Below, piece by piece: positions 8,060 through 16,158 of a stretch of DNA of 64,000 bases; position 1 is the stretch's first letter; each line of letters opens with the position of its first letter. Under the pieces are notes generated by a model, which saw nothing but the letters and a program-made list of their open reading frames with translations, was not told the DNA's origin and did not search any database. The stretch comes from Chloroflexota bacterium (GTDB lineage Bacteria > Chloroflexota > Dormibacteria > Aeolococcales > Aeolococcaceae): assembly GCA_005880985.1 (NCBI GenBank), contig VBIQ01000005.1, forward strand, positions 1 to 64,000. The letters run 5' to 3'. A program made the position numbers and the translations under genes.

Positions 8060-9358
8060 CTAGAGGGACCCATGCTCGCGCTCGCGCCGACGACGCCGGG
8101 CTCGCTCGCCGAGGACGAGGCTGGCCAGGCCGGCCGCGCCCAAGGCCAGTGCCCACAGCAGGCTGGGAGTGCTGTCGTCAGTCGCCGTCGATGAGGTGCG
8201 AGCGAGGACATCGACAGTGAGGGCGAGCACCCGCAGCGAACCATCCGGGCCGATTCCCGACGCCTCGAGGGCGAGGGCGCCGACCGGGGAACGCAGGGGT
8301 AGATGAACCGTCGTGTCGAGGCGCCCCGAGGGATTGGCGAGCTCGCCCTGCAGCAGGACCTGCGCGGCGAGCACCAGGGTCACTCGCGAGCCGCCCTTCC
8401 AGCCATCCCCCGAGATCGCGATGCTCTCACCCTGCTTCACGGTGGTGGGACGACCGGCGAGCTCGCCGTTGGCGACGGTCGCGGACCTCGTTTCGCAGTC
8501 GTCTGAGCGGGTCGCATCGCCTGCCGGCTGGCCGGCGCAGGCGGTGACGGTGATGGATCCACCGAGAACCACGGCACCACTGGCAAGCGCCGATTCGATG
8601 TCGATGCCTCCGAGGTAGGCGCCGTCGATCTGCTGACCCGGCCCCAGTTGTACGACCAACGGTTGACCGGACGAGCCTCTCGCGAACAGGGGCGCGAGCC
8701 GGTCACCGAGCAGCGGACGAAGCTGGCAGTCACCAGAGATGGCGCCGCGGTTCTCCACATTGACGCTCAGATCGACATGCGCGTTCGAGCCAACGATGGT
8801 GGGAAGGTTGATGGCGTCGAGAGCGCAGGCGACGTCCGGCAGCAGCCCGGTTCTGATCGCGCCCTCGAGAACCGCACCGGTCTGCCGGCAGCGCTCCCGT
8901 GCCTGCGCCTGTGACGGCTGTGGCAGCGCGCTCGCACACAGCGCGAAGGTCACCGTGTCCCCGACGCTCACTGCTCCGCCGATCAGCGCATCCGCCATGT
9001 CCGTCTCGCCGAAGTACACCCCGGCCGCCTCTTGACCGGGCTCCAGGCGCCGGGTATCGGCCTGCCCGATGAAGCGCGGCGCGACCATGCCACCCGATCC
9101 CGTGAGGAGGGACCGCACCTTGCAGTCGCCGGCCGCGGCACCCTCGTTGCGGACGGCTCCCCGTATGTACACGCGCGTATTCGAACGAACCAGCTTCGGC
9201 ACCGCGACGCTGGTGACAACACATTCCACGGTCGCAGCGGCCGGACCCGTCGACGCTGCCCCTGGCCCGGCCGCACCAGCCGCGATCTGCACGGTCAAGG
9301 GGAGGAGGAGAGCCATGACGGCAATCGTCTTCCGTAGAGCCCGCGGCCCCGTCAGCAC
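8060..9358 (-). CDS. Secreted two-repeat surface protein with C-terminal membrane anchor
   Basis: This 432-residue protein has a signal peptide (RALRKTIAVMALLLPLTV). Two related domains follow: the first around 'PKLVRSNTRVYIRGAVRNEG', the second around 'PTIVGSNAHVDLSVNVENRG', each with GDC(K/Q) and further cysteines. These resemble CARDB/Ig-like adhesive modules. A third domain has an IPT/TIG-like start (GESIAISGDGWKGGSRVTL). The C-terminus has one membrane helix (LLWALALGAAGLASLVLG) and a very basic tail, so the bulk should be outside the cell, held by the membrane. I chose GTG 9358 because it gives a complete signal peptide and has TACGCT 9 bases upstream; ATG 9316 is an alternative. The function is unknown. 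Confidence 0.65.
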   Translation of the reverse strand: MLTGPRALRKTIAVMALLLPLTVQIAAGAAGPGAASTGPAAATVECVVTSVAVPKLVRSNTRVYIRGAVRNEGAAAGDCKVRSLLTGSGGMVAPRFIGQADTRRLEPGQEAAGVYFGETDMADALIGGAVSVGDTVTFALCASALPQPSQAQARERCRQTGAVLEGAIRTGLLPDVACALDAINLPTIVGSNAHVDLSVNVENRGAISGDCQLRPLLGDRLAPLFARGSSGQPLVVQLGPGQQIDGAYLGGIDIESALASGAVVLGGSITVTACAGQPAGDATRSDDCETRSATVANGELAGRPTTVKQGESIAISGDGWKGGSRVTLVLAAQVLLQGELANPSGRLDTTVHLPLRSPVGALALEASGIGPDGSLRVLALTVDVLARTSSTATDDSTPSLLWALALGAAGLASLVLGERARRRRREREHGSL

Positions 9359-9459
9359 GATGGCGATAGCGTACGACGCGGCCGCGGCAACGACGCCCGC
9401 TCCGGCGGCCGGCGTGGCAGCGCTGGCGCCGACCACCGCGGTCGCCGCATTCTTTCTCC

Positions 9460-10389
9460 ATGCCGCCGCCCCGGGCCCGGACCTTCGTCTTCGAGAGCCT
9501 CGCCGGCTTCGACGACGAGGCGCTGCACACCTTTCTGACCCCCGGCGATGGGGGCGTCGACCCTCGCCGGCTGGGCGTCGCCCTCCACGGCGCCGATCAC
9601 GACGAGCTGGCCGCGCGCGTGCTGCGAGCCTTGCCCGAGCAGGCGGCCGCCGCGGTGGCCGCGGCACGCGCCGAGCCGTCCCCCTCCGAGGCGGTGGAGG
9701 AAGCGCGACGACACGTGGTGGGCCGGCTCTTCTGGGCGCTGCTCTACTGGCACGATCCTGACGGCTACGAGGAGCTGGTCGCCGGTGAGCACATCCATCC
9801 CGGGCTGCTCGACAGCCTCGACCTCGACGGCAGGGTGGTCGCAGACCTGGGGGCAGGCGCCGGTCGATTCACCCTCTTCGCCGCACGTCACGCCGCCCGA
9901 GTCATCGCCGTGGACGCGGTGCCGGCGCTGCTGCAGCGGCTGGAGCAGCATGCCCGTCAGCAGGGCCTCGCCAACATCGAGACGCGCCGGGGCAACTTCA
10001 CCCATCTCCCCCTGGGTGACGCCTCGGTCGATGTCGCGGTGGCCTGCTCCTCCCTCGCCAGCCAGGCACCGTGGGGAGGCGAAGAGGCGCTTCGTGAGGC
10101 GCAACGCATCGTCCGTCCGGGCGGTGAGCTGATCGTCATCTGGCCGGACAACCCGCAGTGGTTCATCGCGCGTGGCTTTGTTTACCGCACTGTCCCTGAC
10201 GCCGATCAGCTTTCCCTGCACTTCGACAGTATCGAGGCGGCGGAGCGCATCTGCCGCGAGTTCTATTCGGAAGATGCTGCCGGCTGGGTGCGAGAGCACA
10301 GGGCGGAGTCGGTGCCGTTTGCAGTGCTGGGAATGCGCCCCCCCAGCGACGCCTGTGTCTGGCGGCAAGCGGACGACAGACCGACGTGA
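9460..10389 (+). CDS. Class I SAM-dependent methyltransferase with unusual N-terminal helical domain
   Basis: This protein has 309 residues. The C-terminal part is a methyltransferase 11/25-type fold: motif I VVADLGAGAGRF near residue 127, the acidic end of strand 2 in IAVDAVP, and LPLGDASVDVAV as motif II. The substrate cannot be told. The N-terminal ~110 residues are not part of this fold. The stretch GVDPRRLGVALHGADHDELA followed by RVLRALPEQAAAAVAA resembles the helical repeat found in FliG and the MgtE N-domain. The gene is divergent from the surface protein at 8060-9358 and convergent with the GT2 gene. It may modify a small molecule or lipid; that is a guess. Confidence 0.75.
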   Translation: MPPPRARTFVFESLAGFDDEALHTFLTPGDGGVDPRRLGVALHGADHDELAARVLRALPEQAAAAVAAARAEPSPSEAVEEARRHVVGRLFWALLYWHDPDGYEELVAGEHIHPGLLDSLDLDGRVVADLGAGAGRFTLFAARHAARVIAVDAVPALLQRLEQHARQQGLANIETRRGNFTHLPLGDASVDVAVACSSLASQAPWGGEEALREAQRIVRPGGELIVIWPDNPQWFIARGFVYRTVPDADQLSLHFDSIEAAERICREFYSEDAAGWVREHRAESVPFAVLGMRPPSDACVWRQADDRPT

Positions 10390-10405
10390 CGAAGCTGGCG
10401 CACGA

Positions 10406-11932
10406 CTACCCCTTCTCGGTCACCTTGTACTCGAGATAGGCGCCGAACATCAGCCGGGTCTGCGACTCCAGCGCCGGGATGACGCTGAGCGCGAGCCCGA
10501 CGATCGGATAGAGAAACAGCTGCATGTCGGCCCAGCGCCGCCGCCACCACGGCCACGCCGCCGGCTTCGGACACATGCGGTGGTCGACCAGGATGAGCAG
10601 AAGGGTGTTGCTCAGGGTCAGGGTGAGGATCCCGGTGGTGGCGTATCCGATCACCGTCGCCGCGGTGGAGAGGCTGTAGTCGAGGTCGATCAGGGCCGGT
10701 AGCAGCCCGCCGAAGAAGAGCAGCACCGGCAGCGTCGTCCAGGTGAGGTGGTTGAAGACCAGGTGCATGAAGCGCCGGGCCCGGAGCCGCCAGGGGATCT
10801 CCGGGTGGTGCAGCATGCGGGTGATCACGTAGGGAATGTCGGTGACACCCCAGGCCCAGCGCTTGATCTGGTTGTACTGGGACACGTGGCTGGCGGCGTA
10901 GTCGTGCGCTCGCGGGGCATCACCGTTGACGGTGATGAAGGCGGGACGGACATTGAGCCGCTCCCCGTAGCGGAAGAAGCTCTTCCAGAAGAACCGCGAG
11001 TCCTCGGGGATCACGTCGTTGTCCCAGTAGCCGACCTCGTCGAGCAGCTGCAGCGGCATGCTGTACGACGAGAACATCACCAGGCGGTGGGGATTCTGAT
11101 GGAGGAACATCTGCCACTGGGTGGCTGCGGTCGCCATCACCCGCACCGCCGCCGGCACCCGCCAGAGGTTGTTGAGGAACACCGGCACCGGTTGCCAGAT
11201 GGAGGTGAGCCGGTCGGGAGCGGCGCAGAACTGGGCGGTGATGTAGGCGAAGTACTGTGGGTGCAGGCGAAAGTCGGAGTCGAGGTCGGTGACGAGGGTG
11301 GTCCGCGGATCAAGTCCCATCTCGTCGCAGGCGCGCTTGAGCACTGGACCGCCGTAGGACATCGCCGCCGATTTGCCGACCACGATGCCGGGAAGCAGCG
11401 GATCCTTGAGGTGGAGGAAGGCCCGGAAGCGGTCGCCGAACTCCTCGCGGAGCCGGGCAACGTTCTCCCAGCCGCCGGTGTCGCTGACCCTGGTGATGAT
11501 CGCCACGACCCGCTGCTGCTCGGGGAAGTTCTGGCTGGCCAGCGCCGCCACCGTGCCCCGCAGCACCTCGTACGACTCGGTGTAGGTGGGGATCAGAGCG
11601 CAGTGCACGACCTGCTCCGGGTGCGGGGCTCCCTCGGGGACGCGCAGCTCGCGGCAGCGCTGCCACCAGTCGATGCTCTCGGTCCGTCGCAGCTCACCGA
11701 GCGAGAGGTGGATGGCACGGACCGTCAGCGCGGTGCGGCCGAACCAGTAGATGTCGAGCAGGATGGCGCCGATACCCAGCAGCCACAGCTTGGTCGGATC
11801 GGCGAGACGGATGAGAAAGGCGATGGCGACGGGGGTGATGAGCACCGTCCACGTCAACGCCCCGGGAAGGATCTCGAGCAGTCGCTGCTGCGACGCCGGC
11901 GACAGCGACGCCGACCAGCGGCGGGCGACCAT
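10406..11932 (-). CDS. Membrane glycosyltransferase family 2 (processive-type)
   Basis: This 508-residue protein transfers sugar from a nucleotide donor at the cytoplasmic membrane face. Two N-terminal membrane helices are followed by a GT-A domain carrying TDLDSDFRL (DxD), PEDSRFFWK (catalytic base region) and QIKRWAWG (the Q/RxxRW motif). Three to four membrane helices follow. This is the layout of cellulose/hyaluronan synthase-like GT2 enzymes, although the acceptor and polymer are unknown. The ATG at 11932 is preceded by TAGAAT at 11941-11946 with an 8-base gap, so a leaderless transcript is likely. It lies back to back with the H1-like gene across a 102-base gap. Confidence 0.8.
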   Translation of the reverse strand: MVARRWSASLSPASQQRLLEILPGALTWTVLITPVAIAFLIRLADPTKLWLLGIGAILLDIYWFGRTALTVRAIHLSLGELRRTESIDWWQRCRELRVPEGAPHPEQVVHCALIPTYTESYEVLRGTVAALASQNFPEQQRVVAIITRVSDTGGWENVARLREEFGDRFRAFLHLKDPLLPGIVVGKSAAMSYGGPVLKRACDEMGLDPRTTLVTDLDSDFRLHPQYFAYITAQFCAAPDRLTSIWQPVPVFLNNLWRVPAAVRVMATAATQWQMFLHQNPHRLVMFSSYSMPLQLLDEVGYWDNDVIPEDSRFFWKSFFRYGERLNVRPAFITVNGDAPRAHDYAASHVSQYNQIKRWAWGVTDIPYVITRMLHHPEIPWRLRARRFMHLVFNHLTWTTLPVLLFFGGLLPALIDLDYSLSTAATVIGYATTGILTLTLSNTLLLILVDHRMCPKPAAWPWWRRRWADMQLFLYPIVGLALSVIPALESQTRLMFGAYLEYKVTEKG

Positions 11933-11940
11933 GGCGCTCG

Positions 11941-11946
11941 ATTCTA
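11941..11946 (-). promoter_or_regulatory. -10 box TAGAAT of the GT2 gene
   Basis: TAGAAT on the minus strand lies 8 bases before the ATG at 11932, so transcription should start at or next to the start codon. No clear -35 is seen. Confidence 0.45.
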
Positions 11947-12034
11947 CGCAGGCGTCGCCGTTCGACCCCGGCGTCGTATGCTGCCCGGCTGCCGGCCCGC
12001 CCGGCCCATGGTCCATCGCCTTTCGTGAGAGCAG

Positions 12035-13387
12035 ATGCCGCCACGTCGCACATCCGATTCCGACCAGACCGCGTCGCCCGACGCTTCGAGCAGCGAGGAG
12101 TCGGTCGAGCCCGAGGCCGAGAGCGAGGTCGAGCCCGACGTTCTCAGCGAGGGCGAGGACGACGACGAGGACGAGGTCGCAATCGGCGACGACCTCGACA
12201 CCGCTGAGGAGGAGACCGCCGAGGAAGAGGAGGTCGAGGCTCCCAAGGTCCGCGTCGCGCCGAGGCCGTCGCCCGGGCGTCCGCCGACGGCCAAGGAGGA
12301 GCCCGAACCCCCCTTCTACGTGGCCGAGCGGGTGGTGCTGATCAAGAACACCCGGCCACGGACCGGCTCGCCCATCGGCGACCACCCGGTGGGCGCCACC
12401 GGCCGGGTGGAGACGGTGCTGAGCCAGACGGCGATCATCCGCTTCGATCGCGCTCCCGACATCAAGGAGGTGGTCGCCTTCGTGTGCCTGGAGAGCATCG
12501 ACCCGGAGGCGCAGGAGCGCCGCCGGGAGCGGGCTGCCGAGCTGGCGCGCGAGGCCGCCGCCGCCGCCGACGGGCGAACCCCAGCCACCGTCGGCGCCGT
12601 CACCGACCGCAGCGGCCAGGCCGCCGCGGCGACCATGACCGTCCCTCCCCCGACGGCACGGCCGGCTCCGGCGCCGCCGCCACGCACCCAGCCGGCGGCC
12701 CGAAGCGTCGGAACACCGCCAGCCAAGCCGGTCACGGCCGCCCCGAAGCCAGCGGGCACAGCGGCGCCCACACCCGCCGCCAAGACGGCCGCCAGACCCG
12801 CCGCCGTCAAACCTGCCGCCAAACCGGCCGGCAAACCGGCCGCCAAATCGGCTGCCAAACCGGCTGCCAAACCCGCCAGGCCCGCTGCCAGGGCCACCGC
12901 CAAGCCTGCGGCGAAGACTGCCGCCAAACCGGCCGCCAAGGGCGCCGCCGGGAGAGCCGCGCCAAAGAAGCCGGCGAAGAAGACGCCGGCGGCCGCAAGG
13001 TCGGGAGCGAAGACGGCCGCTCGGAACGGGGGCGCCCGGCCGGCGGCCAAAGGCGGCGCCAAGGGCGCGGCCAAGCAGGCCGCCAAGACCGTAGCCCGCC
13101 GTCCTGCCAAGCCCGCGGCCAGAACGGCGAAGACCGCCGCCAAGCGTCCGTCGAAACCGGCGGCCAAGCGCCCGACCAGGGCGCCGGCCAGACCCACCGC
13201 CAAGCGGTCCAAGCCGGTTGCCCGGCCGGCCAAGAGCGCGAAGACCCCCGCCAAGCAGGCCAAGAAGGCGAAGGCAAAGGCGCCGGCGCGTCCGGCCAAG
13301 CCGGCGGCCAAGCGGACCGGCGCCTCCACGACATCCCGTGCCAAGCCACGGACCACGGGTCGCAGCGGCGGGACCAGGGCGCGATAG
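12035..13387 (+). CDS. Bipartite acidic / histone H1-like basic protein
   Basis: This 450-residue protein has three parts. Residues 1-75 are strongly acidic (runs of E and D). Residues ~88-150 form a folded beta-rich domain (PFYVAERVVLIKNTRPRTG and VGATGRVETVLSQTAIIRF) that looks like an SH3/KOW-type module. Residues ~215-450 are almost entirely Ala, Lys, Pro and Arg in repeating AAKPA/KPAAK units, the composition of histone H1 tails and bacterial H1-like proteins. The tail should bind nucleic acid without sequence preference; the acidic head may mask it or bind a partner. Known H1-like proteins compact the nucleoid, but the KOW-like middle would also fit an RNA or ribosome partner. The function is inferred. 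Confidence 0.65.
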   Translation: MPPRRTSDSDQTASPDASSSEESVEPEAESEVEPDVLSEGEDDDEDEVAIGDDLDTAEEETAEEEEVEAPKVRVAPRPSPGRPPTAKEEPEPPFYVAERVVLIKNTRPRTGSPIGDHPVGATGRVETVLSQTAIIRFDRAPDIKEVVAFVCLESIDPEAQERRRERAAELAREAAAAADGRTPATVGAVTDRSGQAAAATMTVPPPTARPAPAPPPRTQPAARSVGTPPAKPVTAAPKPAGTAAPTPAAKTAARPAAVKPAAKPAGKPAAKSAAKPAAKPARPAARATAKPAAKTAAKPAAKGAAGRAAPKKPAKKTPAAARSGAKTAARNGGARPAAKGGAKGAAKQAAKTVARRPAKPAARTAKTAAKRPSKPAAKRPTRAPARPTAKRSKPVARPAKSAKTPAKQAKKAKAKAPARPAKPAAKRTGASTTSRAKPRTTGRSGGTRAR

Positions 13388-13405
13388 GAGCCGACCGGGC
13401 CCCTT

Positions 13406-14152
13406 TCAGATGGCCCCCGAGACCACGCGCGCCTGCGCCTCGTTGGCCAGCGACGCGACCGGCTCGGCGTAGACACCGCGGTAGTCGGCGGGCAGGAGGG
13501 CGGCGATCTGCACCGCCGCGAGGTCGGCGGCCGCCTGGTTGTCGGTGGTGGCCGGGCCCTCGCGGGGGGGCATGAATGGCTTGCCGTAGACGAGATGGAT
13601 GTCGACCCGCCGGGGAAGCCGGTGGCCTTTCACCAGCGCCCGCTCGGTTCCCCACACCGCGACGGGGAGCACCGGGATCCCCGCCCGCCGCATCAGGAAG
13701 CCGACCCCTTGCTCGGCGCGATTCATCCCGGGGCGGGTGGCACGCGTGCCCTCGACGAAGAGCAGCAACCGGCCGGTGGGACGGGCGCAGACCTCGAGGG
13801 CGGTCCGCAGCGCCCGTCGATCGGGGGTGCCGCGGTCGACGGGGAAGCAGTTGCACCCCGCCCACAGCCAGGCGAGCAGGCGGTTGGCGAAGAGTTCGCG
13901 CTTGGCCATGGCGAACAGGGTCCGTGGGAAGAAACTGCCGAAGATGACCGGATCAAGATTGCTGAGGTGGTTGCAGGCCACCAGGCAGGGTCCGGTGGGG
14001 ATGTTCTGCTGGCCCTCGATGCGAAGCCGGCGCCCGAAGATGACGCGCAGCACCACGTGTCCGACCAGCTGGACGATCCGGTAACGGAGTGGCCGGCGGT
14101 CGTCGTCGCGCACCGGGAACCGCTCGGGGAAGCCGCGCACCGGAGAGCTCAT
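13406..14152 (-). CDS. 1-acyl-sn-glycerol-3-phosphate acyltransferase family (PlsC-like)
   Basis: This 248-residue protein of the PlsC/LPLAT family acylates lysophosphatidic acid or a related lipid at the membrane. The catalytic H-X4-D motif is NHLSNLD (His62, Asp67). The glycerol-phosphate binding block FVEGTR is also present, along with PVLPVAVWGTE. The ATG at 14152 overlaps the stop of the upstream nitrobindin gene by four bases (ATGA), so the two are co-translated. It is the last gene of a three-gene operon. Other members acylate glycopeptidolipids or ornithine lipids, so the acyl acceptor is uncertain. Confidence 0.88.
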   Translation of the reverse strand: MSSPVRGFPERFPVRDDDRRPLRYRIVQLVGHVVLRVIFGRRLRIEGQQNIPTGPCLVACNHLSNLDPVIFGSFFPRTLFAMAKRELFANRLLAWLWAGCNCFPVDRGTPDRRALRTALEVCARPTGRLLLFVEGTRATRPGMNRAEQGVGFLMRRAGIPVLPVAVWGTERALVKGHRLPRRVDIHLVYGKPFMPPREGPATTDNQAAADLAAVQIAALLPADYRGVYAEPVASLANEAQARVVSGAI

Positions 14153-14634
14153 CGATCGGTGCGGTGGAGTACGGCCTCCAGATGGAAGGCCGGAGGGTTG
14201 CGATCGGTGGCCATGCGCAGCTGGTAGCGCAGCTCGTCCCCGACGACGTCGATGTCGCGCTCCAGGAGGGTGACCGATTTGGCGGTCGGGGTGCGCCGGA
14301 TCGACGCCGAGGCGAGGCGCAGGTGCCCGTCCTCGACGGTGCCCAGCTCGATCTCGGCCACGCCGATCCCGTGGGCGACGACGAACTCGACGGCCCGGCC
14401 GGGGCCCGGTCGCCAGAAGCCCATCTCCGCGTGCAGCGGCCGTCCGTCGTCGAGCGATGCTGTCCTCTGCATGTAGAGGATCACCGGCTTGCCAGCGTGC
14501 CAGAAGCGCACCCATTCGTGGTAGGCGAAGGGCGGCCCCTCACCGGTGCGACCCCGCCCCTCGCCCTCCCACTCGCCGAGGAGAAGCGCCAGTGGTTCGA
14601 GGTCGGGATGGAGCGCTGGTGTGGTCACGACCAC
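14149..14634 (-). CDS. Nitrobindin-like heme-binding beta-barrel protein
   Basis: This 161-residue protein belongs to the nitrobindin (FABP-like, DUF1794/THAP4) family. These fold into a ten-stranded barrel that binds ferric heme and can react with NO or peroxynitrite. The family signature GEWEGEGRG is at residues 20-28. The blocks 'GKPVILYMQRTASLDDGRPLH', 'ETGFWRP'-like and RTPTAKSVT follow in the expected order. The C-terminal FHLEAVLHR carries His151 and His157, one of which should be the heme ligand. It sits between the PPOX-fold gene (3-base gap) and plsC (4-base overlap), so all three share a transcript. The family call is secure. Confidence 0.88.
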   Translation of the reverse strand: MVVTTPALHPDLEPLALLLGEWEGEGRGRTGEGPPFAYHEWVRFWHAGKPVILYMQRTASLDDGRPLHAEMGFWRPGPGRAVEFVVAHGIGVAEIELGTVEDGHLRLASASIRRTPTAKSVTLLERDIDVVGDELRYQLRMATDRNPPAFHLEAVLHRTDR

Positions 14635-14637
14635 CGC

Positions 14638-15072
14638 CTATGGTGACGCAGGAGGCGACTCGCCGGTGGTGTACGCCCAGCCGTACCAGTTCTCGATCTC
14701 GATGGCGATGATCGCGTCGATCCCGATCTGGTAGCGGTACTGCGGGTACTTGGCGCGCAGCAGCTCGATCGCGCGGGTGGCGGCCGGCGCGTCGACCAGC
14801 CGGCCGCGGCCGCGAATGCGCACCCACCAGGTGCGGCTCCAGTCCTCCTCGTAGCCGTCGACCAGCAGCGTCGCGCGTGGGTCGGCGTCGAGGTTGCGCA
14901 ACCGCTGCAGCCGGCTGGTGCGCTTCGGTTTACCGTCGACCGGCGTGTACACGGTGTCTCCGTCGAGCGCGAAGACGCAGGGAACGAGGTGGGCGCGGCC
15001 GTGCGGGTCGACCGTGCCCAGGCAGGCGACTCGTGCGGCCACGAGCCGACGCCTCATCTCCGGTAGGTCCAT
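14638..15072 (-). CDS. PPOX-class F420/FMN-dependent flavoprotein
   Basis: This 144-residue single-domain split-barrel protein belongs to the pyridoxamine-5'-phosphate-oxidase-like superfamily, closest to the F420-dependent TIGR03668-type group. Typical blocks are ACLGTVDPHGRAHLVP, DTVYTPVDGKPKRT, RNLDADPRATLLVDGYEEDW and the C-terminal WYGWAY. It probably reduces or binds a small molecule with deazaflavin or flavin cofactor; the substrate is unknown. GAGGG lies 7 bases before the ATG. It is the first gene of the operon with nitrobindin and plsC. Confidence 0.85.
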   Translation of the reverse strand: MDLPEMRRRLVAARVACLGTVDPHGRAHLVPCVFALDGDTVYTPVDGKPKRTSRLQRLRNLDADPRATLLVDGYEEDWSRTWWVRIRGRGRLVDAPAATRAIELLRAKYPQYRYQIGIDAIIAIEIENWYGWAYTTGESPPASP

Positions 15073-15097
15073 CGCGGGACCCTCGGTGCTGGATTGT

Positions 15098-15118
15098 CAG
15101 ACGGCAGACGGCAGACGG
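15098..15118. repeat. Three tandem CAGACGG copies
   Basis: Three exact 7-base copies lie in the 170-base gap between the PPOX gene and the small membrane protein at 15243. A TACGCT -10-like box follows at 15176-15181. No other structure is seen in the gap. Confidence 0.6.
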
Positions 15119-15242
15119 CGCCGCGGGGACGAGGGTACAGGGAGGTGCAAGCCCAGGGCTGCTGCAGCACCCTGCTACGCTGGCGGTGTTAGCGTAATCC
15201 GGGAGGTCACGGCGGAGTGGTGGTGACCAGAGGACGTCGAGA

Positions 15243-15578
15243 GTGATGCGGCCGCGAATGACCGGTGACCCGGTCGCCGTCGAGTCGCTGCTGGCCTCGG
15301 TGGCGCGCCGGGCGCTGATGGTGATCTCCGCGGCGCTCGGCGTCGCCGCCCTCGCCTTCTGGGCGTGGTTGATGTCGCTGCTCGCCCAGCGCGTCGGCGG
15401 CGGTTTGATCGGCGTCATGCAGGTCTGCGCCCTGGTGATCATGGGCGCCATCGCGGTCGCGGTGGTGGCCGGCTCGGGATGGGCGGTGCTCCAGGCACCC
15501 CAGGTGCGCCGCCGCCTCCGCCGACCCGGACCCGCGGCCACCCCGCCACCTCCGGCCGCGACCACCGAGGCGCATTAG
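15243..15578 (+). CDS. Small two-helix membrane protein
   Basis: This 111-residue protein has two membrane helices (ALMVISAALGVAALAFWAWLM and VMQVCALVIMGAIAVAVVAGSG), an amphipathic N-terminus and a Pro/Ala-rich C-terminus. No family is recognised. The start is ambiguous: GTG 15243, ATG 15246 and ATG 15258 are in frame, and AGAGG lies 9 bases before the GTG. The next gene follows after 19 bases and is also a small two-helix protein, so they may be co-expressed. Confidence 0.5.
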   Translation: MMRPRMTGDPVAVESLLASVARRALMVISAALGVAALAFWAWLMSLLAQRVGGGLIGVMQVCALVIMGAIAVAVVAGSGWAVLQAPQVRRRLRRPGPAATPPPPAATTEAH

Positions 15579-15597
15579 GCGCCGGCGCCGCCCGCAG

Positions 15598-15894
15598 ATG
15601 CTCATCGGCGCGATGGTGCTGGCGGGACTGGTGCTGCTGGTGCTCGTCGCCGACCGGGGCACCGCGCTCATGACCCGCGTCGCCGACGCCGGATCGCTGG
15701 TCTACTGCCGGCCCTGCGACATGCGTTATCCGCGCGACCAGCTGGTCGACGGAAGCCGGCGCTGCCCCCAAGGCCACCACATCGCCACGGCATCCCGCGG
15801 CTTCTCGATGAGCACCGTGCTGATCGCCGCGTGCATCGCCTTCATCGCCCTGGGGGCGCTGCTGGTGGCCAGCGGTGCGGTGGCCACGCGGTGA
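15598..15894 (+). CDS. Small membrane protein with zinc-ribbon-like loop
   Basis: This 98-residue protein has a membrane helix at each end (MLIGAMVLAGLVLLVLVA and STVLIAACIAFIALGALLV). Between them is a soluble loop with YCRPCDMRY and RRCPQGHHI. The spacing Cys-x2-Cys ... Cys-x3-His/His fits a treble or ribbon-type zinc site. The arrangement suggests a small membrane-bound zinc protein. No known family is recognised and the function is unknown. It ends 41 bases before the tRNA-Lys gene. Confidence 0.5.
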   Translation: MLIGAMVLAGLVLLVLVADRGTALMTRVADAGSLVYCRPCDMRYPRDQLVDGSRRCPQGHHIATASRGFSMSTVLIAACIAFIALGALLVASGAVATR

Positions 15895-15922
15895 ACCGCG
15901 GTCGGCCGCCTGGGAGCGCCCG

Positions 15923-15928
15923 TACAAT
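15923..15928 (+). promoter_or_regulatory. -10 box of tRNA-Lys
   Basis: TACAAT lies 7 bases upstream of the first tRNA base, which is the spacing expected for transcription starting at or near the tRNA 5' end. The -35 region is not recognisable. Confidence 0.5.
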
Positions 15929-15935
15929 CGCTGCG

Positions 15936-16006
15936 GCCCCCTTAGCTCATCGGTAGAGCAGCCGGCTTTTAACCGGTTGAGGGAGGTTCGACTCCTCCAG
16001 GGGGCA
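15936..16006 (+). tRNA. tRNA-Lys (anticodon TTT)
   Basis: This is a full cloverleaf of 71 bases. The acceptor stem GCCCCCT pairs with AGGGGGC, with A as discriminator. The D-stem is GCTC/GAGC with a short loop. The anticodon stem GCCGG/CCGGT has loop CTTTTAA and anticodon TTT at 15968-15970. The T-arm contains GGTTCGACTCC. CCA is not encoded. The accessory region begins just downstream, but no integrase gene or duplicated tRNA end was found in the window. Confidence 0.95.
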
Positions 16007-16158
16007 CGGCTCAGCATCCGTGTCGCAACCCAACCCAATGCCGGAGACTGGGTGATTCAAGAGGGGCCTCGGGTGACGAGAATCGCGGCCACGTTCCCGA
16101 CCGGAGTCGAGCGTCTGGCCTACTCGCTGTCGTCCTTCCATCCGCGCCGGGTCGTACC

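Noticed and set aside
15936-16006. tRNA-Lys 3' end as an attachment site
   Set aside because: I found no second copy of the T-arm/acceptor end in the window and no integrase gene, so a mobile element boundary cannot be claimed.
16007-16158. Short open frame across the tRNA and into the GT2 start
   Set aside because: It runs through the tRNA gene and has no protein-like composition.
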